From positions 1 through 7,194 of the forward strand of contig PWEB01000129.1 of NCBI GenBank assembly GCA_003553305.1: a stretch of 7,194 nucleotides of DNA, in the 5' to 3' direction. Positions 6,425 through 7,194 of the stretch are shown here, one piece after another. The notes under the pieces are model-generated. The model did no database searches. It worked only from the letters and a program-made list of their open reading frames with translations, and was not told the DNA's origin. Origin of the DNA: Syntrophomonadaceae bacterium (GTDB lineage Bacteria > Bacillota > Dethiobacteria > DTU022). Position numbers and translations under genes: made by a program. Within the stretch, counting starts at the first letter, position 1, and the number at the start of each line of letters is the position of its first letter.

Positions 6425-6775
6425 GTGGAGGCGGCGGGAATCGAACCCGCGTCCGGAAGTTCACCAGCAGAAGCCTCTACGAGCCTAGTCCTGATTTGGC
6501 TTTTCGTGGGGCAATTTCCTCAGGACAGGATTTTACCCTCACTAGCTCATGTGAGTTTCCCTTTTCCCCTACCTGAGCATACAGGAGATGGTAGCCTGTT
6601 CCTTGTCGCCCCTTCCAGTCTCACAGGCAAAAACCAGAGGGACGGCTACTGCCTAAGCAGCAGCTAAAGCGTAATTATCTTCTGCGTTTATTTTAGGTTC
6701 CATGTTGATCACCGGGGCATGGTCCCGGACTCGCAGCTTCTACCCATAAAACTCCCGTCGAATCCTTGCGCCCCC
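6423..6775 (-). ncRNA. ssrA: Transfer-messenger RNA (tmRNA)
   Basis: tmRNA rescues stalled ribosomes by acting first as alanyl-tRNA and then as a short mRNA that adds a degradation tag. The 5' end on the - strand reads GGGGGCGCAAGGATTCGACG, the typical tmRNA start. The 3' end reads GGTTCGATTCCCGCCGCCTC followed by CACCA, with CCA encoded. The ends pair over seven bases (GGGGGCG with CGCCTCC, one G-U), leaving A as discriminator. The total length of 353 nt is normal for a one-piece tmRNA. The internal reading frame, resuming at GCA (6683-6685), encodes AEDNYALAAA and ends with TAG. The segment GGCTCGTAGAGGCTTCTGCT before the T-arm also matches the conserved 3' domain. It lies 21 nt after smpB and ends in the terminator at 6342-6364. 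Confidence 0.97.
6653..6685 (-). other. tmRNA tag-peptide reading frame, AEDNYALAAA
   Basis: The resume codon GCA follows ATAAAC, comparable to ATAGTC before GCA in E. coli tmRNA. It is followed by GAA GAT AAT TAC GCT TTA GCT GCT GCT and a TAG stop. The tag ends in ALAAA, one alanine more than the usual ALAA, and should still be a good ClpXP/FtsH-type degron. The resume position is assigned by comparison, not shown experimentally. Confidence 0.85.
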
Positions 6776-6781
6776 TTATTA

Positions 6782-6812
6782 GCATTTACACCTTTGTTAT
6801 TGGTACTGTCTA
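6782..6812 (-). promoter_or_regulatory. Possible ssrA promoter within the end of smpB
   Basis: On the - strand TAGACA (6807-6812; five of six to TTGACA) is followed after 18 bases by TAAATG (6783-6788; a poor -10), eight bases before the mature tmRNA 5' end at 6775. This could give ssrA its own transcription in addition to read-through from smpB. The -10 match is weak, so the call is tentative. Confidence 0.3.
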
Positions 6813-7194
6813 TCCTTCAGGGCTTTTTCAATCTCCCTATCTACAGTTTTTTCTTTAAGGGCCCTTCTCTTATCATAGTGCCTTTTACCTTTAGCCAGGC
6901 CCAGCTCTACTTTGATTTTCCCATTTCTGATGTAAAGCCTTAGGGGTATTAAAGTATATCCCTTTTCCTTAGTTAACCCTATAAACCTTTTTATCTCCAT
7001 TTTATGCATCAGTAGTTTTCTGGTGCGAAGGGGATCGTGATTAAATATATTTCCCTGATCATAAGGGCTTATATGCATATTATATAAGAAGAGTTCCCCA
7101 TTTTCAACTTTAGCAAAGCTATCCTTAAGGTTAACCCTTCCTTCCCTTATGGATTTAACCTCGGTGCCCTGGAGGGCAATACCCGCTTCATAAA
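6797..7194 (-). CDS. smpB: SsrA-binding protein SmpB, 5' part cut off by the window end
   Basis: SmpB binds the tRNA-like domain of tmRNA and is required for its entry into stalled ribosomes. The open frame runs past the window edge; 131 residues are visible, so roughly 20-25 N-terminal residues of a normal 150-160 residue SmpB are missing. The ATG at 7078 is an internal methionine (LYNMHISPY), not the start. Family motifs read in order: YEAGIALQGTEVKSIREGR, then FLYNMHISPY, HDPLRTRKLLMHKMEI, GLTKEKGYTLIPLRLYI, and LGLAKGKRHYDKRRALKEK. The end is the basic, lysine/arginine-rich tail that folds into a helix in the ribosomal A site. ssrA begins 21 nt downstream on the same strand, so protein and RNA partner are neighbours and may share a transcript. 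Confidence 0.96.
   Translation of the reverse strand, partial: YEAGIALQGTEVKSIREGRVNLKDSFAKVENGELFLYNMHISPYDQGNIFNHDPLRTRKLLMHKMEIKRFIGLTKEKGYTLIPLRLYIRNGKIKVELGLAKGKRHYDKRRALKEKTVDREIEKALKDRQYQ

Noticed and set aside
6423..6470. tmRNA 3' end as a used integration (att) site
   Set aside because: No second copy of the T-arm/acceptor sequence and no integrase gene are present in the window; the neighbouring repeats are short tandem duplications only.
6389..6667. 92-residue + strand open frame containing VEAAGIEPASGSSPAEAS
   Set aside because: It is the antisense reading of the tmRNA gene. Peptides of this kind are a familiar false annotation across tmRNA 3' domains.
6719..6943. 74-residue + strand frame across the ssrA 5' end and smpB
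   Set aside because: It is antisense to both a complete tmRNA and a conserved smpB, and its hydrophobic look is the reverse reading of the basic SmpB tail.

Overview
The window looks like a piece of an anaerobic, low-to-mid G+C Firmicute chromosome, probably Clostridia of the Peptococcaceae / Desulfotomaculum type. This placement is an inference. It rests on strong AGGAG-type ribosome binding sites, occasional TTG start candidates, an smpB-ssrA pair and protein sequences that read as clostridial. No 16S or other decisive marker is present.

Left part (57-6249, + strand): six genes in one direction with short gaps (25 nt between genes 1 and 2, an 8-nt overlap, then 14, 38 and 79 nt), probably one transcript. 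The first is a three-domain rhodanese-like sulfurtransferase whose only intact catalytic loop is in the last domain (Cys383, with Tyr324 59 residues before it). The second is an EgtD-type histidine N-alpha-trimethyltransferase. Together they match the anaerobic ergothioneine pathway described from Chlorobium (EanA makes hercynine, EanB puts sulfur on its imidazole ring without O2). They are followed, with translational overlap, by a SufS-type cysteine desulfurase and a SufE-type sulfur acceptor. The appealing reading is a self-contained module: cysteine sulfur goes SufS -> SufE -> EanB and is inserted into hercynine made by EanA. The SufS/E-to-EanB transfer is inference. Two further genes, a fold-type I aminotransferase of unknown substrate and a flavodoxin-fold oxidoreductase, may extend the pathway or may simply be neighbours.

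Right part (6342-7194, - strand): a bidirectional terminator, a complete 353-nt tmRNA gene (ssrA) encoding the tag AEDNYALAAA, and the 3' part of smpB running off the window end. smpB lies directly upstream of ssrA, so the two trans-translation components are adjacent. They converge on the ergothioneine operon and share its terminator region, which carries two small tandem duplications.

The most interesting content is the eanB-eanA-sufS-sufE-aminotransferase-flavodoxin cluster. No transposon, CRISPR array or prophage gene was seen.
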